Assembly: GCF_003261055.1 (NCBI RefSeq)
Contig: NZ_CP030074.1
Span: 186,001 to 250,000, forward strand
Direction of reading: 5' to 3'
DNA length: 64,000 nucleotides
From: Streptomyces cadmiisoli
GTDB taxonomy: Bacteria > Actinomycetota > Actinomycetes > Streptomycetales > Streptomycetaceae
Below are positions 8,051 to 15,896 of the stretch, in pieces (positions within the stretch are counted from its first letter, which is position 1; every line of letters starts with the position of its first letter). Position numbers and translations under genes: made by a program. Under the pieces are notes generated by a model. That model was not told the DNA's origin. It worked only from the letters and a program-made list of their open reading frames with translations, and searched no databases.

Positions 8051-9916
8051 TCAATTGAGTTCGATCCTGGAGCCCTTGATGGCGACGGTGCCGGCGCTCT
8101 CGATGGAGATGGACGTCTGCGCGCGCATGCTGAGGGTGGCTCCGCCGTCGACGTTGACGTGGCCGCCCGCACCGGCCGAGATGTCGACGCTGCCGCCGTC
8201 GCCGCAGTCGATGTGGATCCGGCCGGCGGCGGCACCGCTGTCCGGCCGCCCTGGCCGGGAAGTGAGCGTCACCGTTCCCGCGACCTGGTCGACGGCCAGC
8301 CCCAGAGCGCCGTTGCCGGTGCCCAGGACGACGGAGGAGACGGTCGCCGGCCGGCCCGCGCCGGCCGGCATCTTGTCGTGGAAGGCGAGCATGTTCCCGG
8401 AGGGCGAGACGATGCCGCGCCGTACGACCTCCGCGGTCCGGCCGGTCGCCTCCACCGCCGGGCCGCCCGGCGCGTACGTGCTGGAGTCGCTCAGCACTCC
8501 GCCGACCACGTACGGCCGCCGCGGATCGCCGAGTTCGAACCCGAGCAGCACCTGGTCCCCGATCTCGGGCAGCAGCAGGGCTCCGGCCCGCCGGCCGCCG
8601 GCCGCCTGTACGACCGGCGCCCAGTCCGTCTCGTGGTCGGGCCCGAGCCAGGGCAGGGCGACCTTGACCCGGCCGATGCCGACCGGGTCGTGCACGTTCG
8701 TGACGACCCCGCAGACCATGCCCTGCATGCGCGGCGCCGAGTGCGCGGCGCCCGGTGCCGTGGTCAGCCCGAGGAGGCTGCGGTCCTCCGGGGTGCCCAG
8801 GTCCAGGTGGGTGCGGTAACCGCCCTCGGTCAGGTCGAACACGTGCCGGGCGGCGGAGACGGTCCAGGTGCCGGCGAAGGGCCTCGGCGGTCCCGTCACC
8901 CGGACCGTGCCGCCCGGCCGCAGCCCCGGATCGCCCCAGGCCGTCGCCTGCGCCTCGGCGAGGCTGCCGGCCAGCCGCTCGGCCGGTCCTTGCAGAGACT
9001 CCAGGGACGCGGCGGTGATGGCGGCGCCCGTGGCGGGGGCCGTGTCGGTCACGATCCGTCCCTCGGTGCTGGGGGCGGGTCCCAGCGGGGAGGGGGCGGG
9101 CGCCGGCGTCGGCGGCCGGGTGCGGTCGCGCACCGCGTCGAGTGTGCCGGCGACATTCGCGCCGGTCAGCTCCACGGACGGGTCGGCCGCGGTGTCCGCC
9201 TGCGTGGACACCGCCCGTGCCCGGAGCGGATCCCACACCCGCATCTCGACCTCGGGCACCAGTGCCGCCGCCGTCACCCGGGGCCGGAACGCCCGGAGGT
9301 TGCGCTGGAGTTCCAGCTCGACCGGCGGTGTACCGCGCGCCGGTCCCGGCCGGAAGAAGAAGACCCCGTCCGGGTCGACGCCGAACTCGTAGCCGATCTC
9401 CCGGCACCGCCAGCCGAGGAACTCCCAGTCGGTCTGGTTCATCTGGCCCAGATGCGTGTGGGACGTCCGGGTCGGTTCGATCCGTACGTCCCGCAGCCCG
9501 GCCTCCCGCGCGATGCGTTCGGCGATGCCGGAGTCGGTCATGTTCACGAACGTCCGGACCCGTGAGGCGCGCTGGAGCCGGTGGCTGGGGTCGTAGGCGC
9601 GCACGGTCGTGTGGAGGGACAGGTCGACGTAGTCCCCTTCGAGCGCGGTGACCTCCCCCGCTCCGACCAGGGCCTCGGGCGTCGTACCGGACGGCGAGGT
9701 CCACACCTCGACGCGGCTGCCGAGGCCGATGCCCGCCCGTTCGAGAACGTCGGCCCCGGCGTCACGGAACATGATCTCGATCATGGTGGGGGCGTTGCGC
9801 CGGCCGTCCACCACGGCGAGCGTCACCTGGTTCTGGAGGTCGTCGTCCAGGGCGACGCCGCCACGGCCCACCCGAATCGAGGCCAGGGGCGCAGGCGGAG
9901 CGCCCGCCGTGCTCAT
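8051..9916 (-). CDS. eCIS spike protein (VgrG/gp27-gp5-like)
   Basis: This 621-residue central spike or hub protein has a gp27-like half over about the first 380 residues (PTMIEIMFRD, SRVEVWTSPSG, TDWEFLGWRCREIGYEFGVD). A gp5-type OB-fold follows (GMVCGVVTNVHDPVGIGRVKVALPWL... and ALLLPEIGDQVLLGFELGDPRRPYVVGG). A repetitive beta-helical tail then ends at SISIESAGTVAIKGSRIELN. No lysozyme domain or toxin extension is visible. The start is ATG at 9916, overlapping the upstream stop as ATGA. No separate PAAR tip gene is seen nearby, so this spike either ends bluntly or uses a tip protein encoded elsewhere. Confidence 0.88.
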   Translation of the reverse strand: MSTAGAPPAPLASIRVGRGGVALDDDLQNQVTLAVVDGRRNAPTMIEIMFRDAGADVLERAGIGLGSRVEVWTSPSGTTPEALVGAGEVTALEGDYVDLSLHTTVRAYDPSHRLQRASRVRTFVNMTDSGIAERIAREAGLRDVRIEPTRTSHTHLGQMNQTDWEFLGWRCREIGYEFGVDPDGVFFFRPGPARGTPPVELELQRNLRAFRPRVTAAALVPEVEMRVWDPLRARAVSTQADTAADPSVELTGANVAGTLDAVRDRTRPPTPAPAPSPLGPAPSTEGRIVTDTAPATGAAITAASLESLQGPAERLAGSLAEAQATAWGDPGLRPGGTVRVTGPPRPFAGTWTVSAARHVFDLTEGGYRTHLDLGTPEDRSLLGLTTAPGAAHSAPRMQGMVCGVVTNVHDPVGIGRVKVALPWLGPDHETDWAPVVQAAGGRRAGALLLPEIGDQVLLGFELGDPRRPYVVGGVLSDSSTYAPGGPAVEATGRTAEVVRRGIVSPSGNMLAFHDKMPAGAGRPATVSSVVLGTGNGALGLAVDQVAGTVTLTSRPGRPDSGAAAGRIHIDCGDGGSVDISAGAGGHVNVDGGATLSMRAQTSISIESAGTVAIKGSRIELN

Positions 9917-10545
9917 CGGTTCCCCTTCTTGAGCAGTGTCCGGGTCGGGTCCGCGTTCGCGTCCGGGGCGGTTCCCGGCGGGAGTCCCGCCGGGCCCCCG
10001 TCGGAGGCGACCGCCGGCGCGGTGCCGCCCGTGCCGGCGGGCGCGGGCGTCGCACCGGTGTGGCTCAGCACATGCAGGGTGAGGTTGCGGACCTCCGCCC
10101 GGACGGGGCGGCCGCCCCGCGCGAAGCGGGTGTACGTGCAGTCGAAGCGCATCAGCTCGACCTCGTAGTCGAAACCGCTGCCCCTGGTACCCCACTGGAA
10201 GCGCAGCCGCTCGCGTTTGCCCTTCTCCTTCGTGCCGTCCGACCGGGTCACCGTGTCCTCCGTGACCCACTCCAGCAGCAGTTCGATCTTGTGCTGGATG
10301 TCCTCGCCGGTGAACGTCAGCGTCGACATGACGAGCCGGGTCGATCCCCGGGTGGCGATGGACGACACGATGCTGTGGTCGTCCTTCCTGCCGTCGCGCC
10401 CCACCGGGTCGGCCAGGCCCTCGTCGTTGTGGGAGATGGTGATCTCGGTCGGGTTGTACTCGAACGGGAACTCATCGCCCGTGAGGCTGCGCAGCACGGC
10501 CCGGCTGACGTTGCGCTGGAGGGAGGAGCCGGTGGACACGGTCAC
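9913..10545 (-). CDS. eCIS tube-baseplate adaptor (CIS tube protein family, no LysM)
   Basis: This 210-residue protein carries the family signature near the N-terminus (FPFEYNPTEITISHNDEG), then STLTFTGEDIQHKIELLLEWVTEDT and RLRFQWGTRGSGFDYEVELMRFDCTYTRFARGG. Family members cap the tube at the baseplate and usually finish with a LysM domain. Here the C-terminus is instead a proline/alanine/glycine-rich tail from about residue 160. I place the start at GTG 10545, which overlaps the upstream stop as GTGA. The in-frame extension to 10965 is a shadow of the preceding gene. Its stop overlaps the spike-gene start (ATGA). Confidence 0.85.
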   Translation of the reverse strand: MTVSTGSSLQRNVSRAVLRSLTGDEFPFEYNPTEITISHNDEGLADPVGRDGRKDDHSIVSSIATRGSTRLVMSTLTFTGEDIQHKIELLLEWVTEDTVTRSDGTKEKGKRERLRFQWGTRGSGFDYEVELMRFDCTYTRFARGGRPVRAEVRNLTLHVLSHTGATPAPAGTGGTAPAVASDGGPAGLPPGTAPDANADPTRTLLKKGNR

Positions 10546-11144
10546 GGCGCCACCCCCACCGGTGCGTCGTGGCGGAGGAAGCCGGTGTGATCGAAGGAGA
10601 GCTTCTCCAGCGCCACGGAGTTGCTGCGGGCGTCGAGGTCGGGGCCCGTCCACTCCTTGGGCACGGCGTGCTGGAGCACCCACGCGGTGACGAGCAGCCC
10701 CTGATGGTCGAACAGCCGGATCGTCACGTTCTGGCCCGGGTACGCGCCGGCCGTCCCGTTGTCGTACTCGTAGCCGGTCCACTGCGCGGCGACCCGCGCC
10801 AGCCACGCCTGGAGCCGGGGCGAGTCGGCCTGCGTCATCATCCGTTCGAGCGTGACGGTGCTGTACTCCACCCGTTCGGGCAGCAGGGTCCGGTCGCAGT
10901 ACTGGCCGCCCTCGGTGATCTCCTTCGACGTGAACTGGACCTGCAACCCGTGACAGCTGGACCACATACCGAGGTTCGTGTCCGACTCGTCCAGGGAGAC
11001 ATGGAACCGCATCGCCATGCCGGCGCGCGGATACGCGGCGGGGGAGCGCACCGGGCGGGCGTCGAACGCCTCCGAAGGCCCCGGAGCCCAGCCCGGACCC
11101 TGTCCCGGACTGCCGGACGTGTGGTTCGCGGGTGCTGTCGTCAT
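10542..11144 (-). CDS. eCIS tube-like protein (gp19 family), 200 aa
   Basis: One of three gp19/tail-tube-family proteins here. After a proline-rich N-terminus of about 45 residues it has the tube fold pattern: FHVSLDESDTNLGMWSSCHGLQVQF, ERVEYSTVTLERMMTQADS, then VALEKLSFDHTGFL near the end. It resembles the 173-residue protein at 11236-11757 and is more distant from the main tube protein. By position it should be a short tube-initiation ring between adaptor and main tube, like Afp5 next to Afp1. The start is ATG at 11144 with GAGGAA six to seven bases before. It overlaps the adaptor gene by four bases (GTGA). Confidence 0.82.
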   Translation of the reverse strand: MTTAPANHTSGSPGQGPGWAPGPSEAFDARPVRSPAAYPRAGMAMRFHVSLDESDTNLGMWSSCHGLQVQFTSKEITEGGQYCDRTLLPERVEYSTVTLERMMTQADSPRLQAWLARVAAQWTGYEYDNGTAGAYPGQNVTIRLFDHQGLLVTAWVLQHAVPKEWTGPDLDARSNSVALEKLSFDHTGFLRHDAPVGVAP

Positions 11145-11235
11145 ACGGTTCCTCGGCGAGTGTGAGGTCCCGGCCGGATGGGCGGCCGGAAGAGGTGGGG
11201 CTGCGGCATGGAAGGGTCGCGGCCGGGTGGGCCGG

Positions 11236-11757
11236 TCAGGAGGCGCGCCGGGGCGGCGGGCCGGGATTGCCCGGCAGGAGGTCGTCGTCGAGGAACCCGG
11301 TGTGCACGAGGTCCAGGGTCTCCAGGGCCACGCTCCCGCCGGCCGAGTCGAACGCCTCGATGCCCCAGGCGGCGGGGAAGAACTCCTTCAGCTCCCAGGT
11401 GATGGTGGGTTGCCCTTCCCAGTTCACCAGGGAGATCGCGCCGGTCAGCGGCTCGTTGCGGATCGACGTCTCGCTCAGCCACTCCTGCACGATCCGCGAG
11501 TCCCGGCACGCGGCCCGGGAGAGCCGGATCTTCTCGTACTGCGGTACGCCGGGGAACACGAGCGGGTGGTTCCAGTGGTCTCCGGAGCGGTACTCGGCGA
11601 CCTGCCACGAGACGCTGAGCCCCGAGGCGGTGGCCCAGGCGCCCAGTTCGTACCGGGAGCGGTCGATGGCCACGGTGAAGTTGTGGGCCATGCTGACCGC
11701 ACCGAAGAACGTGTCGTTGTCCATGGCGAGGCCGCCGGCGGCCGGGCTCGTGTCCAC
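11236..11757 (-). CDS. eCIS tube-like protein (gp19 family), 173 aa
   Basis: This is the second tube-family protein. It reads FTVAIDRSRYELGAWATASGLSVSWQVAEYRSGDHWNHPLVFPG and YEKIRLSRAACRDS, and ends VALETLDLVHTGFLDDD, the typical tail-tube strand pattern. The start is GTG at 11757 with a GAGGAGAGG ribosome site; an internal ATG at 11724 is an alternative. About 90 bases separate it from the next gene, unlike the four-base overlaps elsewhere, so it may be translated independently. It is probably a specialised ring of the inner tube at the baseplate end, by analogy with multi-tube eCIS clusters. Confidence 0.82.
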   Translation of the reverse strand: MDTSPAAGGLAMDNDTFFGAVSMAHNFTVAIDRSRYELGAWATASGLSVSWQVAEYRSGDHWNHPLVFPGVPQYEKIRLSRAACRDSRIVQEWLSETSIRNEPLTGAISLVNWEGQPTITWELKEFFPAAWGIEAFDSAGGSVALETLDLVHTGFLDDDLLPGNPGPPPRRAS

Positions 11758-11798
11758 AGGTCCTCTCCTCTCGTTGCGTTGTGTCGCGTTCTGTTCCG

Positions 11799-14700
11799 TC
11801 AGGTGCGGGGCACCAGCAGGCCGCTGCGCTCACGGTCGACGACCAGTTCCCGCCGGATGCGGGCCAGGACCCGCTCGTGGAGCCGGCCGGCCAGTGCGTC
11901 CAGGACCGCCGGGTCGTCCAGGAACCCGAAGGGGCGCTGCCGCCGGTGGGCGGCCAGCAGGGCGAGCAGTTCGGCCCACTCCTGGGTCCGGTGGAGCGGC
12001 ACGCATTGCTCGTGCCCGGGGCCGTCGCCGGACCCCCCGGCAGTCGAGGGCCCGGAGGACGCCGGGCCGGAGGGTGATGGGGGCGCGGGCCCGGGACGCC
12101 CCTGAGCTGCGAACCCGGGCGGGAGCGTGCCCGTCCATGACGCGTCCGGGGGCCGGACCTCCGGAGGGCCGCCGTCGATGGTCCACGACATTCCGGGTTC
12201 CGGGAGCGAGACCGCGTCGTGGCCCACCGCGCGCGCGGACAGCACGTGCGGCAGAACCATGGGCGCGGCGGTGGGTTGCGCCAGGGGCGCGACCGAGGGT
12301 GCGCCGAACCAGCGTCGGGCCGCGCGGCTCCGGGCACTGCCGTACCGCCCGGTGAGGAGGTCGTCCGGCGGCGCGGTACCGCCGGCGCCCGCGCTCCACG
12401 GCACCGGGTCCATGGTGAACGGCTCCGTGGAGCCCTCCTGCGGGAGCGGAAGGGAGGTTGTCCGGCCGCTGCCGCGCGGGGCCGGGGCCGTGGGGGGCAC
12501 GGCGTACTCCAGCGCCGGTACTGCCGGTCGGCCGGACGATTCGAGGCTTGGGGACCTGTCGGCGGGATGCGGTACGGGTACGGCCGTGGACCGGAGCACA
12601 TACGACGCGGCGACCGCCGGGACGGTCGCGGCCACGTCCGGAGCCGTCCCGGACACGTCCGGAGCCGGGAGGCTTACGGGGAACGCACCGGCGAGGGGCG
12701 GCGGCGCGTGCTCCGCGGCGGCAGGGCGCGGGCTGCGGGCCGTGCGGACCGGCAACTTGCGCCGGAGCGCGGTGGTTGCGGCGCCGGGGTCGACGGCGGT
12801 GCCGGGGGCGGGCGGAGCTGTGTGCAGTGCCGTGTGTGGGGCCGTGCGCGGTGCCATGTGCGGTGCCGGGTCGTGGGTCCACCGCACTACGGGCAGTCCG
12901 GCCGCCCTCGCTGGTTCCCCCTCCGAAGCGAGGGCTTCGTCGTCGCCCGCCGACGGAGTTCCCTGCCCGGGATCCCGTTCGGACGTGCGGGTGTACGGCG
13001 TGGCACGGCCGTCGGCGTGGGACGTCCCGTCGCGATGTCCACGGGACAGCCGCAGACTCCAGGCGGCCTCCCAACCGGGCTTGGACAGGGACGACTTGGG
13101 CCTGGCCGTGGTGGCCGCGGGTCCGGCAGGCGTGCCGGGGTCCGGACCGTCGTCGGGTGTGGCACTCGCCCCGTGAGGCCCCGGCACGGCCGAGTCCGCG
13201 GCGGACCGCTCTGCGGGAGACCCGGGGACGGCACTGGCTCCGGGGGAGTGCGGCGGTGCGAGTACGCCGGTGGGACCGGTGACGTCGGCGGGGACGGTGG
13301 GCAGGTCGGTTCCCGGGGTGCCCGGGATCCCGGGTGCTTCGAGGGCGGGGGCGGGTTCGGTGGGTGTGTCTGCAACAACCAACTCACCTGAATCAAGGTC
13401 GAGTTGGTTGTCCGGGGCGGAAGGCTGGGGTGCCGAGGGCAGGCCTGGCGCGCCGGGGGCGGAGGCGACATCCGGTGCTTGGGGAGCGTGGGCCGAAGGC
13501 GCTGCGTGTGGTGTCGGCGCGGGCTCGTGGAACGGGGAGGGCCCGTTCGCCGCGGCGGGCAGGCCCGGTGAGGTCGGCGCCGTGGCGCGTTCGTACCCCT
13601 GGGGGTGCCGGCGCGGTCGGCGCGGTACCAACGGCCGGGTCCCGTCGGCACCGGCACCGGCACCGGCCGGAACCGACGCCCCGCCGGGGATCCGGCCCCG
13701 TGCGGCACCGGGCATCGGTGCCTGTGCCGCGCCCGGGATCCCGCCTTGCACCGCACCGGGCACTCCGCCTCGTACCGCACCGGGCCCCGCGTCCGGTATT
13801 CGACCCCGTACGCCGCCCGGCAGTCGGCCGCCCATGGCATCCGGTGTCCCGGCTCCCGCGTCACCCCGCGACGGGCTCTCAGTTGCCGCGGTGGCCATGT
13901 GCCTGCGGGCCTGGACGTAGGACGGCAGCTCGTCGTCGGCCGTGACCTGCGGGAGGAGCCAGTCGGGGCGGTACGCGTCCAGCGCCCGTTCGAAGTCCGA
14001 GCGGGTCCGCACCGGCGGCGGTGTGACCGGCCGCGGCGTCCCCACGCGGTCGTCGGTCGCGTGGGTCAGGGCGGGGCGCCCACCGCTCGTTGCGGTCCGT
14101 GCGGCGGACAGACGACGGACGGCCATGACCGGCAGCCCCGAACCCTCCGCCCGCGCGGCCTGCCGAGCGGCACCCGCTTCTCCGGCCGCCAGGCTCGATG
14201 CCGCGCCCGCGCCCGCACCGGAATGCGTACTCGCCCTCGCAACACCCGTACAGGCACTCGCACTCGCGCCCACGACCCGCGCATCACGCACCACGCCCCG
14301 CACCCGGCCCTCGGGCATGCCAGGCGTACCGGGAGTGCCGGGAGTGCCGGCCGTCCCGCGCAGACCGTCCGTCACCCGGGGCGTGGCCGGTACGGACGCA
14401 CCCCGCACAGCGCCCCCGCCCGCTGTCCCGTAAGCCGACTCCGGCTCCCGGCCGCCCTGCTCAGCGCGTCCCGCCGCCCGGGCCGTCGGTGCCGGGGCGG
14501 CCGGGAAGGTGCCGCGTACCGCCCCGACCAGGGCGTCGGCGCGGCCGGCCGGTACGGGCGGCAGTCCGGTGTTCCCGTACGGTGCGCGGACGCCGAACCG
14601 GCCGGGGGCGGTGGACGGAACCAGGTGGATCAGCGGCCGTGTCCCCGCGCGGGCGACCGAGTCCCGGCCCAGCGCGGCCACGGTCCAGGGCGCGGCCGTG

Positions 14701-14828
14701 GGGCGCAGCCGGGGCAGCCGTCGCCACGCCGTGATGTCGCTGTCGCGCCGGTCGGCCGTCCGGGCCGCCGTCCAGGCCGAGTGCCACGCACGCAGCCAGG
14801 CACGCGGGTGCTTCCACGACCACTGCAC
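11799..14828 (-). CDS. Large proline/alanine-rich eCIS-associated protein, 1009 aa
   Basis: This protein of unknown function has a basic, tryptophan-rich N-terminus (WSWKHPRAWLRAWHSAW). About 750 residues of low-complexity Pro/Ala/Gly/Thr sequence follow, with short repeats such as GTPGTPGTPG and PGAVRGGVPGAVQGGIPGAAQ. A small folded C-terminal domain has two helices (EWAELLALLAAHRRQRPFGFLDDPAVLDALAGRLHERVLARIRREL). No signal peptide or membrane segment is visible. The start is GTG at 14828 with a strong AAAGGAGG. It sits where eCIS clusters may carry a tape measure or a cargo gene. It lacks the long helical character of a tape measure, so a cargo, scaffold or assembly factor is equally possible. 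Confidence 0.72.
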   Translation of the reverse strand: MQWSWKHPRAWLRAWHSAWTAARTADRRDSDITAWRRLPRLRPTAAPWTVAALGRDSVARAGTRPLIHLVPSTAPGRFGVRAPYGNTGLPPVPAGRADALVGAVRGTFPAAPAPTARAAGRAEQGGREPESAYGTAGGGAVRGASVPATPRVTDGLRGTAGTPGTPGTPGMPEGRVRGVVRDARVVGASASACTGVARASTHSGAGAGAASSLAAGEAGAARQAARAEGSGLPVMAVRRLSAARTATSGGRPALTHATDDRVGTPRPVTPPPVRTRSDFERALDAYRPDWLLPQVTADDELPSYVQARRHMATAATESPSRGDAGAGTPDAMGGRLPGGVRGRIPDAGPGAVRGGVPGAVQGGIPGAAQAPMPGAARGRIPGGASVPAGAGAGADGTRPLVPRRPRRHPQGYERATAPTSPGLPAAANGPSPFHEPAPTPHAAPSAHAPQAPDVASAPGAPGLPSAPQPSAPDNQLDLDSGELVVADTPTEPAPALEAPGIPGTPGTDLPTVPADVTGPTGVLAPPHSPGASAVPGSPAERSAADSAVPGPHGASATPDDGPDPGTPAGPAATTARPKSSLSKPGWEAAWSLRLSRGHRDGTSHADGRATPYTRTSERDPGQGTPSAGDDEALASEGEPARAAGLPVVRWTHDPAPHMAPRTAPHTALHTAPPAPGTAVDPGAATTALRRKLPVRTARSPRPAAAEHAPPPLAGAFPVSLPAPDVSGTAPDVAATVPAVAASYVLRSTAVPVPHPADRSPSLESSGRPAVPALEYAVPPTAPAPRGSGRTTSLPLPQEGSTEPFTMDPVPWSAGAGGTAPPDDLLTGRYGSARSRAARRWFGAPSVAPLAQPTAAPMVLPHVLSARAVGHDAVSLPEPGMSWTIDGGPPEVRPPDASWTGTLPPGFAAQGRPGPAPPSPSGPASSGPSTAGGSGDGPGHEQCVPLHRTQEWAELLALLAAHRRQRPFGFLDDPAVLDALAGRLHERVLARIRRELVVDRERSGLLVPRT

Positions 14829-14867
14829 GGGTCGCCTCCTTTCGGCAGGACCGGCTCCGGACGTCGC

Positions 14868-15044
14868 TCAGTCGTCGTCCGGGCCGTCGTCGGGTGCGGA
14901 GATGCGCTTGTTGATCCGACCGATCTCCTCGATCACCCGCTGTCGGGCCGGGTGCTCCAGGTCGAGGACCGAGTCGGCGGACCAGTGGAGGTAGTAGGCG
15001 ACGTAGACGACCTCCTCCCAGAGTCGGTCGGCCGTGTACGTCAG
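14868..15044 (-). CDS. DUF6760 family small eCIS protein, probable CTG start
   Basis: This 58-residue protein reads TYTADRLWEEVVYVAYYLHW, then SVLDLEHPARQRVIEEIGRINKRI and an acidic tail (PDDGPDDD). That is the pattern of the small DUF6760 proteins found between tail-assembly and tube genes in Streptomyces injection systems. No ATG, GTG or TTG lies between the preceding in-frame stop and the conserved start. The first usable codon is CTG at 15044, overlapping the upstream stop as CTGA and preceded by GGGGGA. This mirrors the ATGA and GTGA overlaps elsewhere in the operon, so I infer a CTG start with translational coupling. The protein may act as a small assembly factor; its function is not established to my knowledge. 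Confidence 0.75.
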   Translation of the reverse strand: MTYTADRLWEEVVYVAYYLHWSADSVLDLEHPARQRVIEEIGRINKRISAPDDGPDDD

Positions 15045-15442
15045 GATTCCCCCGGCGCCTCACCCGCCACGTCGACGAGGAAGAGGTGCTCGCAGGACGG
15101 GCAGGTGACCTCGGCCTCGGTGCGTCCCTCCTGGTTGATCCGCCGGTAGAGGTCCTGGAGGAACGCCAGGTCGGAGGCGAAGAGGTTCTCGACGGTGTGC
15201 GTGGTCACGTCGGTGACGTCGCCGAGCCGGGTCACGGTGCGGCTCAGCAGCAGCACCGTCAGATAGGCGGCGTTCTCCCGCACCTTGGGATCCGCCTGGG
15301 GCGCGATCTCGTCCCGGGCGGTGGCGAGCCGCATCAGGCCCTCGCGGTGCACCCGGCCCTGCGGATCGACGTAGCCGCGGGGCAGGACGAAGGGGTACTC
15401 GGTCGGCATGGTCGCGCCGGTCACCTGCTCGGACCGGCTCAT
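15041..15442 (-). CDS. eCIS tail assembly protein with CxxC zinc motif
   Basis: This 133-residue protein reads YPFVLPRGYVDPQGRVHREGLMRLATARDEIAP, then AAYLTVLLLSRTVTRLGDV and FASDLAFLQDLYRRINQEG, and ends with CPSCEHLFLVDV. This is the phage-tail-assembly/baseplate-protein pattern seen beside tube genes, related to the T4-like tail chaperone group, with a CxxC that could bind metal with other residues. The start is ATG at 15442, overlapping the tube-gene stop (ATGA). Its stop overlaps the CTG start of the DUF6760 gene. It probably assists tube polymerisation or joins the tube to its cap. Confidence 0.78.
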   Translation of the reverse strand: MSRSEQVTGATMPTEYPFVLPRGYVDPQGRVHREGLMRLATARDEIAPQADPKVRENAAYLTVLLLSRTVTRLGDVTDVTTHTVENLFASDLAFLQDLYRRINQEGRTEAEVTCPSCEHLFLVDVAGEAPGES

Positions 15443-15882
15443 ATGGGCAGTACTTCCTCGCAGGTGAAGGTGACCGTCTCCAGCACGATCTCGGACATGC
15501 CGGCTTTCAGGTTGCCGACCTCGATCTTGCTCGGCCACGCGTTGATCAGGCGGAAGGTGGCCTGCGGCTGGCCGCTGGCGTTCTGGAGCTCCAGCGTTCC
15601 CGTCATCCGGGCCCCGGGGTTCCCGGCGATGACCATGGTGTGCCACGCGAGGAGGTGGGCGGTCCCGTCGACACCGCGCTTGAGGGTGACGGTCGGCGGC
15701 TTGGTCTTGCCGAACTGCTTGGTGTGGACGATCGCGCCGGTCCGCGCGTCGGCCGCGATGTACTCCGTGGGCTCCACCTCGCTGGTGATGCCGCTGAGTT
15801 CGGAGAAGTAGGACGGCGCCATCTGGTCGAAACTCACCACGAAGCGTGCGGCGGATATGGCCTGGGGCATGCCTGGAATCAT
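15439..15882 (-). CDS. eCIS main inner tube protein (gp19 family)
   Basis: This 147-residue tube protein reads AARFVVSFDQMAPSYFSELSGITSEVEP, then VTLKRGVDGTAHLLAWHTMVIAG and FRLINAWPSKIEVGNLKAGMSEIVLETVTFTCEEV. This is the classic contractile-system tube sequence (Hcp/gp19 fold) that stacks as hexameric rings inside the sheath. The start is ATG at 15882, though ATG at 15870 (MPQAIS) is nearly as good. It directly follows the sheath gene, separated by 14 bases, so the two most abundant structural proteins come first in the operon. Confidence 0.92.
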   Translation of the reverse strand: MIPGMPQAISAARFVVSFDQMAPSYFSELSGITSEVEPTEYIAADARTGAIVHTKQFGKTKPPTVTLKRGVDGTAHLLAWHTMVIAGNPGARMTGTLELQNASGQPQATFRLINAWPSKIEVGNLKAGMSEIVLETVTFTCEEVLPI

Positions 15883-15896
15883 GGTCTGGTCGCCTT

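Noticed and set aside
5667..8819. Open frame of about 1050 residues on the plus strand opposite the baseplate genes
   Set aside because: It is a codon-bias shadow of the gpJ-like, gp25 and VgrG genes in GC-rich DNA. It is rich in Arg/Pro/Ala and has no domain.
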